From Neorhizobium sp. SOG26 (GTDB taxonomy: Bacteria > Pseudomonadota > Alphaproteobacteria > Rhizobiales > Rhizobiaceae): DNA of 64,000 nucleotides. The DNA lies in NCBI RefSeq assembly GCF_003491345.1, contig NZ_CP025512.1:1550001-1614000 (forward strand), read 5' to 3'. The first letter of the stretch is position 1. Each line of letters opens with the position of its first letter. This document shows, one piece after another, positions 1 through 9,120 of the stretch. The translations under genes and the position numbers were made by a program. The notes beneath the pieces are model-generated. The model had not been told where the DNA came from. It made no database searches and worked only from the letters and a program-made list of their open reading frames with translations.

Positions 1-362
1 CCGATCGACACGATACCCGCCAGCTTTCCCTCCTGCTCCACAGGCACGTGCCTGAAGCGTCCGGCGCTCATCATGCCCATCAGTTCATCGACGGTCGTGT
101 CTTCCGTGCAGCGCTGCACGGTGGATGTCATCGCCGAGCGTACCGGCTGATCGAGGACCGAAGCGCCGGACCCGGCGACGGCCCGCACGAGGTCGCGTTC
201 AGTAAAGATGCCTGCGACCCTTCCATCGACGCCGGTGATGACGACGGCACCGATCTTGTTGTCATTGAGGACACGGGAGACGTCGAGCAATGTCATGTCG
301 GGTTTTACGGTCACGACATCACGGCCTTTTGCATCCAGCATATTCTTGACGTTGATTGCCAC
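1..362 (-). CDS. CBS domain-containing protein (partial, C-terminus outside window)
   Basis: The reverse strand reads from a GTG at 362 (preceded by a GGAGAG ribosome site) into the window edge without a stop. The visible 120 residues form a tandem CBS (Bateman) module: an N-terminal MLDAKGRDVVTV stretch, then the typical VVITG..GRVAGIFTERDLVRAV pattern and a second repeat ending in GRFRHVPV..GKLAGIVSIG. CBS pairs bind adenosine nucleotides and usually sense energy state; stand-alone versions of about 145 residues are common in rhizobia. Nothing is fused upstream, so this is probably a stand-alone protein. The exact role cannot be told. Confidence 0.88.
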   Translation of the reverse strand, partial: MAINVKNMLDAKGRDVVTVKPDMTLLDVSRVLNDNKIGAVVITGVDGRVAGIFTERDLVRAVAGSGASVLDQPVRSAMTSTVQRCTEDTTVDELMGMMSAGRFRHVPVEQEGKLAGIVSI

Positions 363-492
363 AGGTCTCTCCTCAAACCATTCGGCTTCCGGGTCCCCCT
401 CCCCAGGACGGCACCGGACGCGCTTCTTTGTCCCACGCGCTGGCGAAAGTTTAGGACGGTCTGATATGGAGATCAAGCTTGCGTGAATGCAG

Positions 493-1251
493 TCAGCGTC
501 GTGCAGGCACCGGATCAAACAGGCCAAAGGTAAGGAAGCCGAACAGCAAGCCGCCGATATGGGCATCCCAGGCGATCGGTCCCACATCTGCGCCAAACAG
601 CGTTACCCCAAAGGCAACGAGCAGGTTCCCGAGGAACCACATGGCAGTGAAGATCACTACCGTCCGATTGCGGAAGGCGCCGAGGATCGATTGCCGCGGC
701 AGAAGGTGTCCGTACATGCGGTCATAGCCGCGCTCGCCCGGGAAGGCGAAACGGCAGGCAGCGCCCATCAGCGCGGATACAACGCCGGAAGCGCCGATCA
801 GCAGTGTTTCGTCACCCCAGTTGATCCAGGCATGGAAGAAGGCGGAGGCGACAGCCGATAGCGCCCAAAAGACCAGGTAGCGGACTGTCCCGATGCGACG
901 TACAACAGGCGCGCCGAACGCCATCAGCCACAGGCTGTTGAAAAGGATGTGCTCGATACTGCCGTGGAGCAGCGAATAGGTGACGGGCGTCCAGAGCCAT
1001 TCATATCCCTGCTCCGCCAGCGGGTAGGCATAACGGAGCGGCGCGAAGGCCAGGTCGATAACAAGGTAGGCCCGTTCCTCAGGGCCGAGCAGATATTCCT
1101 GCACGACATAGATGAGGGCGAGCAGCGCGAGCGTGAAAACGAGGCTGTTCGGCAGGTTGAATATGGGCGGCGACGGCTCGATCTCCTGCCCGCTGCCTTC
1201 CGGCTCCGCCGGCGTGTCCCGCCCATCAACCATCATAACCTCACCATGCAT
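493..1251 (-). CDS. Rhomboid family intramembrane serine protease
   Basis: A 252-residue multi-spanning membrane protein with the rhomboid signature. An acidic cytoplasmic head of about 35 residues is followed by six or so hydrophobic helices. The H101/N105 pair lies in the HILFN helix, the nucleophile Ser155 is in GASG and the catalytic His231 is in the DAHIGG helix. Rhomboids cleave substrate transmembrane helices inside the membrane; no substrate can be inferred here. The frame stays open further upstream, but ATG at 1251 has a GAAGGGAA ribosome site while the upstream part (to 1398) looks non-coding. An ATG pair at 1236 is a second option. The gene diverges from the PAS gene at 1438. Confidence 0.9.
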   Translation of the reverse strand: MHGEVMMVDGRDTPAEPEGSGQEIEPSPPIFNLPNSLVFTLALLALIYVVQEYLLGPEERAYLVIDLAFAPLRYAYPLAEQGYEWLWTPVTYSLLHGSIEHILFNSLWLMAFGAPVVRRIGTVRYLVFWALSAVASAFFHAWINWGDETLLIGASGVVSALMGAACRFAFPGERGYDRMYGHLLPRQSILGAFRNRTVVIFTAMWFLGNLLVAFGVTLFGADVGPIAWDAHIGGLLFGFLTFGLFDPVPARR

Positions 1252-1437
1252 GTTCCCTTCGAGCCATACAGAAGCGCCCGGCCAAAGGAAAGGCGCAGCA
1301 AAGTCTGTTGGCCACGACGCATTGCCGCAACCAATCCTTAACCATGGCGAGCCTGCCATGGCACGCTTTTCGCTGAAGGGAAGCGAACGGTCGCGCATGA
1401 CGCGCGACTTTGGAATGAAATGTTACAGGTGCAGTGA

Positions 1438-2022
1438 ATGCAAAACCATGCAAGCCGGTCCATTTTCGACTACTGGCTGAACATCAAGGGCGATCGGATC
1501 GCGCCGCTACGAACCCAGGTTGATCCATCCGCACTGCGCCATCTCCTGCCGGACCTGTTCATCATCGCAAAGAGCAACACCGGCGCGCCAACGTTCCGCC
1601 TGGCGGGGACCCGTCTCTGCGACCTGTTTGATCGAGAGTTGAAGGACCAGTCCTTCGGTTATCTCTTCAGCGGTTCCAACGCGACCGATGGTGCCGATCT
1701 GGCACGCAAGGTGCTCGAATACGAGACGCCGGCGCTTCTTGAGCTCGTTCTCACTGAGTTTAGAAAGGATCAGCCATACGAGATGTTGCTGCTGCCGCTC
1801 TGGTCGACAGAGTTCGATGGCTGCGACCGGGTACTGGGATCACTGATGCCGGTCATGCCCGGCCAGCCCCGGCCACGCTCGCCTCTCCCGGGCTTCCGGC
1901 TGAGGGACTGGACCTTCCTCACCGGCAGCGACGCCCACTTCGGCGTACCACTGACGGCAGACAAGGCCGACCAGCCAAACACGCGGCGGACGCCACAGCC
2001 GATGGTGGCGCGTACAACCTGA
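1438..2022 (+). CDS. PAS domain-containing protein (PAS_5 type)
   Basis: A 194-residue soluble protein resembling the alphaproteobacterial PAS_5 family. The N-terminal half carries the family pattern: a DYW near residue 12, RIAPLRTQVDP, a LPDLFI motif, then FRLAGTRLCDLFDREL and a short acidic region. The C-terminal tail is Pro/Arg-rich and probably disordered. Members usually occur as single-domain sensors of unknown ligand, often several per rhizobial genome. It is followed after 70 bp by a PilZ protein, so the pair may belong to cell-envelope or c-di-GMP signalling, which is inference only. Confidence 0.85.
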   Translation: MQNHASRSIFDYWLNIKGDRIAPLRTQVDPSALRHLLPDLFIIAKSNTGAPTFRLAGTRLCDLFDRELKDQSFGYLFSGSNATDGADLARKVLEYETPALLELVLTEFRKDQPYEMLLLPLWSTEFDGCDRVLGSLMPVMPGQPRPRSPLPGFRLRDWTFLTGSDAHFGVPLTADKADQPNTRRTPQPMVARTT

Positions 2023-2092
2023 GGTGCAACAACCATCTGTTAACTCGGCCACGCTATTGTAGACGGGACGCACCAACAGGGCCGCACCCCTA

Positions 2093-2701
2093 ATGTATTC
2101 ATTCCAGCCGGCACCAACCCAGACGCAGGTTGCTCCCACGCAGCGGGCATTCCAGAGCGTGACGGTCAACGTGCCCGGTCGGCTGATGCTGGCGTCCTAC
2201 GAAGAATTCCCGTGTGACGCTGTCGACATGTCGCCTGGCGACGTGAGCTTCACCTGCGCCGGCCGCCCGGCCGTCGGCGAGCGCGTCGTCGCCTATCTCG
2301 ATCACCTGGGTCGCCTCGAGGGCAATGTCACCGCCCTCACCGCTAACGGCTTCGTGATGTCGATCAACGCGACGGACCGCAAGCGCGAGAAGCTGGCCGC
2401 CCAGTTGACATGGATCGCCAACAAGCACGAACTCGGCCTTCCGGAAGATCGCCGACATGATCGCCTTGCTCCGCGCAACACCCGCGCCGAGATCACGCTT
2501 GATGACGGCCGCCGTTATGCCTGCCGCATCATGGACCTTTCGCTGTCCGGCGCGGCAATCGACATCGATATCCGGCCTGCCCTTGGCACGGCCGTGCGCC
2601 TCGGCAGCATGCGGGGCCGCGTGGTTCGCCATTTCATGGAAGGCGTCGCGATCGAGTTCAGCTCGGTCCAGTCGCGCGAAACTCTGACCGAGTTCCTCTA
2701 A
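2093..2701 (+). CDS. PilZ domain-containing protein (two PilZ-like halves)
   Basis: A 202-residue soluble protein. Residues about 20-100 form a degenerate PilZ-like barrel (VPGRLMLASYEEFPC, a DMSPGDVSF strand), and residues about 120-195 a canonical PilZ domain with an RLAPRNTRAEI approach, the DLSLSGAAI (D-x-S-x-x-G) motif and GVAIEF. PilZ domains bind cyclic di-GMP through an RxxxR and a D/NxSxxG motif; the second half has both elements (arginines near residues 122-128), the first lacks a clear RxxxR. This points to a c-di-GMP receptor, possibly controlling motility or polysaccharide. No partner gene is adjacent. Confidence 0.87.
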   Translation: MYSFQPAPTQTQVAPTQRAFQSVTVNVPGRLMLASYEEFPCDAVDMSPGDVSFTCAGRPAVGERVVAYLDHLGRLEGNVTALTANGFVMSINATDRKREKLAAQLTWIANKHELGLPEDRRHDRLAPRNTRAEITLDDGRRYACRIMDLSLSGAAIDIDIRPALGTAVRLGSMRGRVVRHFMEGVAIEFSSVQSRETLTEFL

Positions 2702-3203
2702 ACCTCATCCACTCACTCTGCGATCAGCCCGTGACGACCTAAAGCGCCTGCGCCATGCGCATGCGCGCGATCACCTGTGTCATTTGTCGACATCACACCT
2801 CTGCTGTCCCATTACGACCAGAAAAAAATGTGCCGTTTCGAGATTTTTTTCTTGAGACGTTGCGGCGTAAAACCGGCGTGTGACGTGATTTTTCATGACA
2901 GCTTGTATGGATCAGCGCATCTCAGCCAGGCTTCGCGTTAACCTTTCACCGCGGTCTGCCACCATCGACCTGCTTCTTCCCCCTCGAACAAGCCCGAGTT
3001 CATTGGCCGACGAGCATTCCGCCGCGGTTACGGACGCTCTTCCGGCGTGCCATCTTCGATAACCCGATCGATCTAATTTTATCTGTATTCGATTGGTAAT
3101 TTAGCAGAATTGAGTTCAAATAAGCATTTGTTTTTACTACGAGATTTTGCCGTCGCTCAAACCCTGTCTGGCATTGTCCTTCCCATAACGGGGAGACAAG
3201 AAC
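2702..3203. other. Intergenic region of about 500 bp, no gene seen
   Basis: No open frame with rhizobial codon character was found on either strand; the frames that cross it are the antisense of the downstream peptidase. The region is noticeably AT-richer around 2820-2860 and 3060-3150. It holds an imperfect inverted repeat (2834-2843 with 2850-2859) whose loop is a run of T, and probably the promoter of the gene at 3204. A small RNA here is possible but unsupported. Confidence 0.5.
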
Positions 3204-3815
3204 ATGAGCCACCTCAAGGGAATACGCCTCGCAGCCATCACCGCCGTCATGGCCGTAATCTCGGCCGGATCGGCCTTCTCCATGCCCGCCGGCGCCATGC
3301 GCGTCATCGGCCAGGCGAACCCGCCGATCGGGCATTACGAGTTCTGCAAGACCTATACGAGCGAGTGCACGGCTTCCTACAAGGATCGCGGGCCGATGAC
3401 GCTGACCGAAGAGAAGTGGCGCACCCTTCTCGACGTCAACTACACCGTCAATTCGTCGATCACCCCGATGACGGACCAGGAGATCTACGGCGTCGAAGAG
3501 CGCTGGGCCTATCCGCGCACCGTCGGCGACTGTGAAGACTTCGTGCTTCTGAAGCGCAAGATGCTGATGACCAAGGGCTTCTCTCCCTCGGACCTGCTGA
3601 TCACGGTCGTCCTGCAGCCGAATGGCGAAGGCCATGCCGTGCTGACCGTTCGCACCGATCGCGGCGACTTCGTTCTCGACAACATGCGCAACAAGGTGAT
3701 GGTGTGGACCGACACGGAATACACCTTCCTCAAGCGACAGGCGAGCGACAACCCTGCGCGCTGGGTCAAGCTCCAGGACGGCCGCGCCATGGCCGTGGGT
3801 GCGGTCTCGAAGTGA
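3204..3815 (+). CDS. Secreted transglutaminase-like cysteine peptidase (BTLCP family)
   Basis: A 203-residue protein with a signal peptide (hydrophobic residues about 8-26, SAFSMPAGA) and the bacterial transglutaminase-like cysteine proteinase fold (Peptidase_C93, LapG-related). The catalytic triad is visible as Cys110 in TVGDCEDF, His144 in GEGHAVL and Asp159 in VLDN. ATG at 3204 is preceded by a clear GGGGAGAC ribosome site. LapG-type relatives are periplasmic and cleave surface adhesins under c-di-GMP control, but this short alphaproteobacterial subgroup has no assigned substrate. Two Cys residues at 48 and 55 could form a disulfide. Confidence 0.92.
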   Translation: MSHLKGIRLAAITAVMAVISAGSAFSMPAGAMRVIGQANPPIGHYEFCKTYTSECTASYKDRGPMTLTEEKWRTLLDVNYTVNSSITPMTDQEIYGVEERWAYPRTVGDCEDFVLLKRKMLMTKGFSPSDLLITVVLQPNGEGHAVLTVRTDRGDFVLDNMRNKVMVWTDTEYTFLKRQASDNPARWVKLQDGRAMAVGAVSK

Positions 3816-3974
3816 TCGTCAGGCGGATACTTCAGCTCTGCTTAGCGTCCGCCTCCACGCATTTACTCCGCATTAACCAAGACACGCCAGAGTGACCGTC
3901 GCTTCGTCTTGCTGCGTTTCGGGTTCATCCCCACCCACGCGCGACGAGCCAACGACGACGGAGCGCATCTGGCA

Positions 3975-4703
3975 GTGTCTGGCCATCATTCTCAAACAGA
4001 AGAGGCACCGCTGATCTCCAACCGGTTCATCTACCGGTTGACGACCGTGGTTGCCCTTCTCGCACTCCTGACTGCCGGAATCAGCCTTGGCGGTCGCTGG
4101 TTCGGCGAAAAGATCTCCCTCGCCGGGCATACGGACAGCGAAGAACTGGTTTCGCTGCAGATCGGCCAGGATAAGCTCGAACTGCCGGCCAACATCATCC
4201 GCTTCCGCGACCAGCGCCGCTCCGGGACATCCGAGCGGGCCGATCTTTACCTGACATGGCCGGAAATGTCGGGCTTTCGCCCTGAGTTGCGCGCGCGCTT
4301 CGATGACGCTGGCCAATCCTCCACCCTGATTTTCCTGCAGCTCTCGCAAAGCACCATGTCGCGCGACATGTCGGGTCGGGTCGATCCCATCTACTCAAAG
4401 CTGTTCGACGGACCACCGGAACAGGCGGAGTTCGGCCTCACCCTTCATCGACTCGATCCCGAGGCCGGCTATGGCCCGGAAGTGCTGCTGACCGCGTCAC
4501 GTCCTGGCGAAGATGACTATGCCGTTCGCTGCCTCCTGCCTGCTGCGGGAGAGAGGTCGACGGGTGGTGACTGCCAGCGTGACATCCACGTCGGACAGGA
4601 TCTTTCTGTGCTTTATCGCTTCTCCAGCGACCTTTTGGAGGACTGGCAACATATTGATGCCGCAGTTCGATCCTTTGTCGAAGCCCGGCTCTCCACCAGG
4701 TGA
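3975..4703 (+). CDS. Conserved-looking membrane-anchored protein of unknown function
   Basis: An open frame with good codon character encodes one N-terminal transmembrane segment (VVALLALLTAGISL) followed by about 200 periplasmic residues, including an ELVSLQIGQDKLELPANIIRF region and two Cys near the C-terminus. No ATG lies in frame near the N-terminus. The start is uncertain: TTG at 3909, GTG at 3975 (weak GGAG upstream), or CTG at 4011 (good AGAAGAGG 8 bases upstream, immediately before the membrane helix). I do not recognise the family. It sits just upstream of a peptidoglycan carboxypeptidase, so an envelope role is plausible but inferred. Confidence 0.75.
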   Translation: MSGHHSQTEEAPLISNRFIYRLTTVVALLALLTAGISLGGRWFGEKISLAGHTDSEELVSLQIGQDKLELPANIIRFRDQRRSGTSERADLYLTWPEMSGFRPELRARFDDAGQSSTLIFLQLSQSTMSRDMSGRVDPIYSKLFDGPPEQAEFGLTLHRLDPEAGYGPEVLLTASRPGEDDYAVRCLLPAAGERSTGGDCQRDIHVGQDLSVLYRFSSDLLEDWQHIDAAVRSFVEARLSTR

Positions 4704-4842
4704 AATGCCCGCTGCTCCGCAAGGTTCGGATGCAGCAAACCGGGGCAACGGATTGTTCATCATAAACCTCTTGGTAACGCTATTCCCCTAGATTGCTGGA
4801 TAACGGCTGCGATCGGGGGAGCGGCCGGATGTAATAACGTGA

Positions 4843-6360
4843 ATGCAAGCGATGAGTGCGGCAGTGTCAAAAACAGTGTTTTCCGCATCCCCTAAGAAGG
4901 ATGCTGCGGCCATCCCGGGGTGGTTCCTCGGTTATCTTCTCACCCTCGTGATAACCCTGACGGCGTTTGCGGCTCCCGCGGCTGCGGCTCCCAAATATGC
5001 CGGCATCGTTGTCGACGCCAAGACCGGCAAGGTGCTCTATTCGGAAGATCCGGATGGCCTGCGTTATCCGGCGTCGCTCACGAAGATGATGACCCTCTAC
5101 CTCACCTTCGAAGCGCTTGAGGCCGGCCGCATCCGCCTCGACAGCACCGTTCCCGTTTCCGCCAATGCCGCCAAGGAGCCTCCGTCCAAGCTCGGCGTCC
5201 GCGCCGGTGGCTCGGTCACGGTTGACCAGGCGATCCGCGCCCTTGTCACCCGTTCGGCAAACGACATCGCAACGGCTCTCGGCGAATTCGTTGGCGGATC
5301 CGAATCCCGCTTCGCGCAGATGATGACCAGCAAGGCCCGTGCGCTCGGCATGACCCGCACCACCTACCGCAACGCGCATGGCCTGCCGAACACGGCGCAG
5401 ATGACGACGGCACGCGATCAGGCTCGCCTTGGCATCGCGCTTCGCCAGCACTTTCCGCAGTACTACCACTATTTCAGCATCCGCAGCTTCAACTTCGGCA
5501 AGCAGGTCATCGGCAACCACAATCGCCTGGTTGGCTCGGTGAAGGGTGTCGACGGCATCAAGACCGGCTATACCCGCGCCGCCGGCAGCAACCTCGCAAC
5601 CTCCGCGGAACTTGACGGCCGCTCCATCGTCGCCGTTGTACTTGGTGGTCGCTCCAGCGCCGCACGTGATGCCACCATGCGCAAGCTGGTCGCCGAATAT
5701 CTGCCGAAGGCATCGCGCGGCGGCACATCGAACCTGATCGCCCAGGCTGCACCGACCGCACCGGTTGCCGTCCCGACCGCGCCAGTTCGCTCCGAGCCGA
5801 AGGTTTCCGAAGCCCGCCAAATGGCAGCGCTTGACCTGCCGCCGGATGGTCCGCGTCCGGAATCCCGTTACAGCGAACAGCCCGCTGCATCGATCGCTCC
5901 CGCTGCTACCGCCTATGCCGGCGAATCGTCGCAGAAGAAGGTGATCAACCAGGTCATGGACAAGGCGATGGCGAATGTCTCCGCCGTCCCGACGCCTGCG
6001 CCGGAATTCATCCCCGAGCGCCGCGAAGAAGTCGCTGCCGTTCGCACCAACAAGCCGGCGCTCGACCAGGTCACCACAGCGTCGACCAAGGCTTCCAAGG
6101 CTGCAGCCCTTCCGCAGGGCTGGGTCATCCAGATCGGTGCGTCGCCTGACGAGAAGATGGCGCAGGGCCTGCTTCAGAATGCGCAGGACAAGGGTGGCAA
6201 GGTGCTGCGTTCCGCAACGCCGTTCACGGTTGCCTTCACCAACAATGGCGAACAGATGTACCGCGCCCGTTTCGGTGGCTTCGGCGACCAGAAGAAGGCG
6301 GTCGAGGCCTGCAACATGCTCAAGAAGAAGGGCATCAGCTGCTGGGCTGCCCAGCAGTAG
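4843..6360 (+). CDS. D-alanyl-D-alanine carboxypeptidase with C-terminal SPOR domain
   Basis: A 505-residue low-molecular-weight penicillin-binding protein (peptidase S11). After a signal sequence (about 28-49, ending AAPAAAA), the three active-site motifs are intact: S78-L-T-K81, S138-A-N140 and K240-T-G242. A Pro/Ala-rich linker (about 290-420) leads to a SPOR domain (about 424-505, starting at GWVIQIGA), which binds denuded glycan strands at the septum. The enzyme removes the terminal D-Ala from pentapeptides and is probably recruited to division sites. Translation could start at 4843 or at a second in-frame ATG at 4852. DacF/DacC-like enzymes with this architecture are standard in rhizobia. 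Confidence 0.93.
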   Translation: MQAMSAAVSKTVFSASPKKDAAAIPGWFLGYLLTLVITLTAFAAPAAAAPKYAGIVVDAKTGKVLYSEDPDGLRYPASLTKMMTLYLTFEALEAGRIRLDSTVPVSANAAKEPPSKLGVRAGGSVTVDQAIRALVTRSANDIATALGEFVGGSESRFAQMMTSKARALGMTRTTYRNAHGLPNTAQMTTARDQARLGIALRQHFPQYYHYFSIRSFNFGKQVIGNHNRLVGSVKGVDGIKTGYTRAAGSNLATSAELDGRSIVAVVLGGRSSAARDATMRKLVAEYLPKASRGGTSNLIAQAAPTAPVAVPTAPVRSEPKVSEARQMAALDLPPDGPRPESRYSEQPAASIAPAATAYAGESSQKKVINQVMDKAMANVSAVPTPAPEFIPERREEVAAVRTNKPALDQVTTASTKASKAAALPQGWVIQIGASPDEKMAQGLLQNAQDKGGKVLRSATPFTVAFTNNGEQMYRARFGGFGDQKKAVEACNMLKKKGISCWAAQQ

Positions 6361-6442
6361 GCGAGGGTCTCGCATGACGTAATGCCCGCGCCGGCTGTCG
6401 GCGCGGAGAAATCTCGAGAGTATAGCGTAAGCGGGGTTTCCT

Positions 6443-6712
6443 ATGGGACTGAACGAAAACAGCGCGGATCTTGCATTCCGCAGTCCGTCTAAGAACCGGG
6501 CACGGGGCATTGCCCTCAATCCGCTTCACGAGGCGGCGATGCGTCTGGCCGGCATCGGGATCGGCCGCTCCAAGGAGAAGACGCGCGATCTCGTGGCACT
6601 GCTGCTCAGCCATGGTGCCCGGGCATGGCGCCACACGCAGCCGGAAGCGCAGATCCATCTGCACGTCGCCGGCCGCTCCGGGCGGGCCCCGGTTCGTCTG
6701 AAAATCCGCTAA
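6443..6712 (+). CDS. Small hypothetical protein (89 aa)
   Basis: A short frame with GC-rich third positions typical of its neighbours encodes a basic soluble protein with a middle helix (PLHEAAMRLAGIGIG) and a C-terminal Arg-rich tail. The start ATG at 6443 has only a weak GGGG upstream. It ends 5 bases before the convergent DUF1489 stop. I recognise no domain. It could be a genuine small rhizobial protein or a chance frame; codon usage favours the former. Confidence 0.5.
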   Translation: MGLNENSADLAFRSPSKNRARGIALNPLHEAAMRLAGIGIGRSKEKTRDLVALLLSHGARAWRHTQPEAQIHLHVAGRSGRAPVRLKIR

Positions 6713-6716
6713 GAGA

Positions 6717-7154
6717 TTACAGCAAGCCAAGCTCGGCGAGTTCGCGCCGAAGCTCTTCAGGAAGCGCCGTCAGGTCCTCGCCGAGATTTCCGAGGTCACG
6801 CGGCGCTTCTTCATGTTTCAGGTACCGCCAGCCCTGGAACGGCCGCTTCGGCTGAGGCGCCGTCTCGATCACTTCCGTGCCGAGGAATAGCTGGCAACGC
6901 TGGATACCGTCGCCGCCGGTCACCGTCTCGATCTTGAGCAGCTTCTGCCGCGCCATCACCTGGCCCTTGATCACCCAATAGAGCGAGCCATTTTCAAGCA
7001 GCTCGTCGATGCGCTTGGGAACCATGCGCGTGGTGTGCACGCTGTGCGGCTCGAGGCCGGCAGCGATCGCATTGAGGGCGCGTTCGGCAACCCAGTCCCG
7101 CAGATCCTGAATGGAATCGGCCCCGACGCAAAGCTTGATCAGATGTAGCGACAT
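6717..7154 (-). CDS. DUF1489 family protein
   Basis: A 145-residue soluble protein that begins MSLHLIKLCVGA and continues with RDWV, TRMVPKR, GSLYWVIKG and CQLFLG, the pattern of the alphaproteobacterial DUF1489 family. The function of the family is unknown. The start at 7154 follows a strong GAAGAAGGGG ribosome site; the frame extends upstream to 7196 but that stretch is unlike the family. It lies 70 bp downstream of sdaA on the same strand and may be cotranscribed with it. Confidence 0.9.
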   Translation of the reverse strand: MSLHLIKLCVGADSIQDLRDWVAERALNAIAAGLEPHSVHTTRMVPKRIDELLENGSLYWVIKGQVMARQKLLKIETVTGGDGIQRCQLFLGTEVIETAPQPKRPFQGWRYLKHEEAPRDLGNLGEDLTALPEELRRELAELGLL

Positions 7155-7224
7155 CCCCTTCTTCAAGACCCATTCGCCGTGGAGGTCAAGGCGCATGACC
7201 TCCCCTCCACAGCGACGAAACGAC

Positions 7225-8625
7225 TCAGCACTCCACCACGTTGACGGCGAGGCCGCCGGTCGAGGTTTCCTTGTATTTCTCGCTCATGTCGTTGCCGGTC
7301 TGGCGCATGGTCTCGATGCAGGCATCAAGCGGCACGAAATGGGCGCCGTCACCCTTCAGCGCCAGCGATGCTGCGGTGACTGCCTTCACGGCTCCGAGCG
7401 CATTGCGTTCGATGCAAGGCACCTGGACGAGCCCGGCCACCGGGTCGCAGGTCATGCCAAGATGGTGCTCAAGCGCGATCTCGGCGGCGTTCTCGATCTG
7501 CTCCGGCGAACCACCCATCACGGCGGCAAGCCCTGCCGCGGCCATGGCGGCAGCAGAACCGACCTCACCCTGGCAGCCGACCTCGGCACCGGAGATGGAG
7601 GCGTTGTGCTTGATGATTCCGCCGATGGCGGCCGCGGTCAGCAGGAAGTTGCGGATATCCTCCTGCGTCGCATCCTCATGAAAATGCAGGTAATAGCGAA
7701 CCGTTGCCGGTATGACGCCGGCCGCGCCATTGGTCGGTGCCGTCACAACGCGGCCACCGCCGGCATTCTCCTCGTTCACCGCCATGGCGTAGACGGAGAG
7801 CCAGTCATTGGCGAGCAGCGGATTGAGCCGATTGCTGCGCCATTCCTCATTCAGCTTGTCATGGATCGCGCGGGCCCGGCGCCGAACCTTCAGCCCACCC
7901 GGCATGATGCCGTCGACCTTGAGACCGCGGTCGATACAGCTCTTCATCGCTTCCCAGATTTCGTCGAGCCCCGCATCGAGATCTGCGCGGCTCATCCTGG
8001 TCTCTTCGTTGGCACGCTTCATCTGCGCGATGGTGAGCCCGGAGCCTTGCGCCATCTCGAGCATCTGCTTGGCAGTGGAGAAGGGATACGGCACCCGCGC
8101 ATCGCTGCTGGACTTCTTCGAATCCCGCATGGCCTCAAGCTCGGTATCGGTAACGACGAAACCGCCGCCGATCGAATAATAGATCCGCTTCAGGAGAAGC
8201 CGGCCATCGCGATCGAAGGCGGAGAAGCTCATGCCGTTCGCGTGGCCCGGAAGAGGCTGCTTCTTGTCGAAGATCAGGTCGGTCTTCGGCTGGAACTCGT
8301 AAATCGGATGGCCGGGAGGCGAAACCCGTCCGGTCCGCTCTACCTCTGCGATGATCTCGTCCATGCGGTCGGGATCGACCTTTGCCGGCGCCTCGCCCAT
8401 CAGGCCCAGGATGACCGCCCTGCCCGTTCCATGGCCGATGCCGGTAAAGGCAAGCGAGCCATGCAGGCTCACCTTCAGCGCTGCGACATGCGTGCCCGCC
8501 GGGCGCGGCCAATCATTGGAAAGTATCAGCTCGAGGAAGCGATTGGCAGCCGACATGGGTCCCATCGTGTGGGAGCTTGAAGGGCCTACACCAATCTTGA
8601 AAACGTCGAAGACGGAAAGAAACAT
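7225..8625 (-). CDS. sdaA: L-serine ammonia-lyase (L-serine deaminase), iron-sulfur type
   Basis: A 466-residue single-chain enzyme converting L-serine to pyruvate and ammonia. The N-terminal beta domain starts [24 protein letters not shown], with the SSSHT motif that is invariant in the family. The alpha domain carries the three conserved Cys that ligate the catalytic [4Fe-4S] cluster (in [15 protein letters not shown] and VPCIERN). Length agrees with E. coli SdaA (about 454). It feeds serine, including serine made from glycine, into pyruvate, which links it loosely to the gcv and pdh genes elsewhere in the window. About 500 bp of mostly non-coding DNA precedes it. Confidence 0.96.
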   Translation of the reverse strand: MFLSVFDVFKIGVGPSSSHTMGPMSAANRFLELILSNDWPRPAGTHVAALKVSLHGSLAFTGIGHGTGRAVILGLMGEAPAKVDPDRMDEIIAEVERTGRVSPPGHPIYEFQPKTDLIFDKKQPLPGHANGMSFSAFDRDGRLLLKRIYYSIGGGFVVTDTELEAMRDSKKSSSDARVPYPFSTAKQMLEMAQGSGLTIAQMKRANEETRMSRADLDAGLDEIWEAMKSCIDRGLKVDGIMPGGLKVRRRARAIHDKLNEEWRSNRLNPLLANDWLSVYAMAVNEENAGGGRVVTAPTNGAAGVIPATVRYYLHFHEDATQEDIRNFLLTAAAIGGIIKHNASISGAEVGCQGEVGSAAAMAAAGLAAVMGGSPEQIENAAEIALEHHLGMTCDPVAGLVQVPCIERNALGAVKAVTAASLALKGDGAHFVPLDACIETMRQTGNDMSEKYKETSTGGLAVNVVEC

Positions 8626-8779
8626 CTGTATCCCGCTGACTAACCCGATGATGAAGTCTAGGTCGTCAGTTCCTATAGTTCAGGTGGTGATCCGACATCC
8701 ACTTGGATGGCCGCGACACTGTTCTGAAATAGGAACGGCGCGGTAGCAATACCACGCCGCCAGGATCTTTTTAGGCTGA

Positions 8780-8905
8780 TCAGAATGCGCCGAAGAGGTA
8801 GGCGAGCGCGAGAGCTCCTGCAAATCCTGCAAGCGCCTTGAAGGTTACGCTCCAGCAGGATGTCTGTGCAGTCTCTTCCATATCGTCTCCAAGGTCTCTA
8901 GACAT
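8780..8905 (-). CDS. Candidate small single-span membrane protein (33-41 aa)
   Basis: A short frame in an otherwise gene-free 495-bp region. The product has a polar, acidic head, a CWSVTFKALA stretch and one transmembrane helix (about 20 residues, ending YLFGAF). Two starts are possible: ATG at 8905 (AAGGA 9 bases upstream) or ATG at 8881 (GGAG 5 bases upstream, the better spacing). A near-match to a CtrA box (CTAA-N7-TTAA, 8934-8948) lies about 30 bp upstream. The rest of 8626-9120 shows only presumed promoters for sdaA and the DUF599 gene. No family recognised; too short for confident calling. Confidence 0.42.
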   Translation of the reverse strand: MSRDLGDDMEETAQTSCWSVTFKALAGFAGALALAYLFGAF

Positions 8906-9120
8906 TTTTCTACGTCCTTGCGCGGCCGTATGGCTAACCGTCTATTAAATTACCGCCGGCTCCGCAATCACTAAGATGGCGGAAAGAAGGCGGCAGCCAC
9001 AGCTTTGTCATGTTTCAATGCTGCTGGGGCGTCCAAGTTCCCTCCTGCCCTCTGACTCTTGCGAGACTCTGAGAAACCTCTCATGAGAGAAGCACGACCA
9101 CCGTCCTTCAAGGTTGCCCC

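Noticed and set aside
4867-6519. Long minus-strand frame across the carboxypeptidase gene
   Set aside because: Antisense of a gene whose active-site motifs are intact; no domain is visible in the reverse product.
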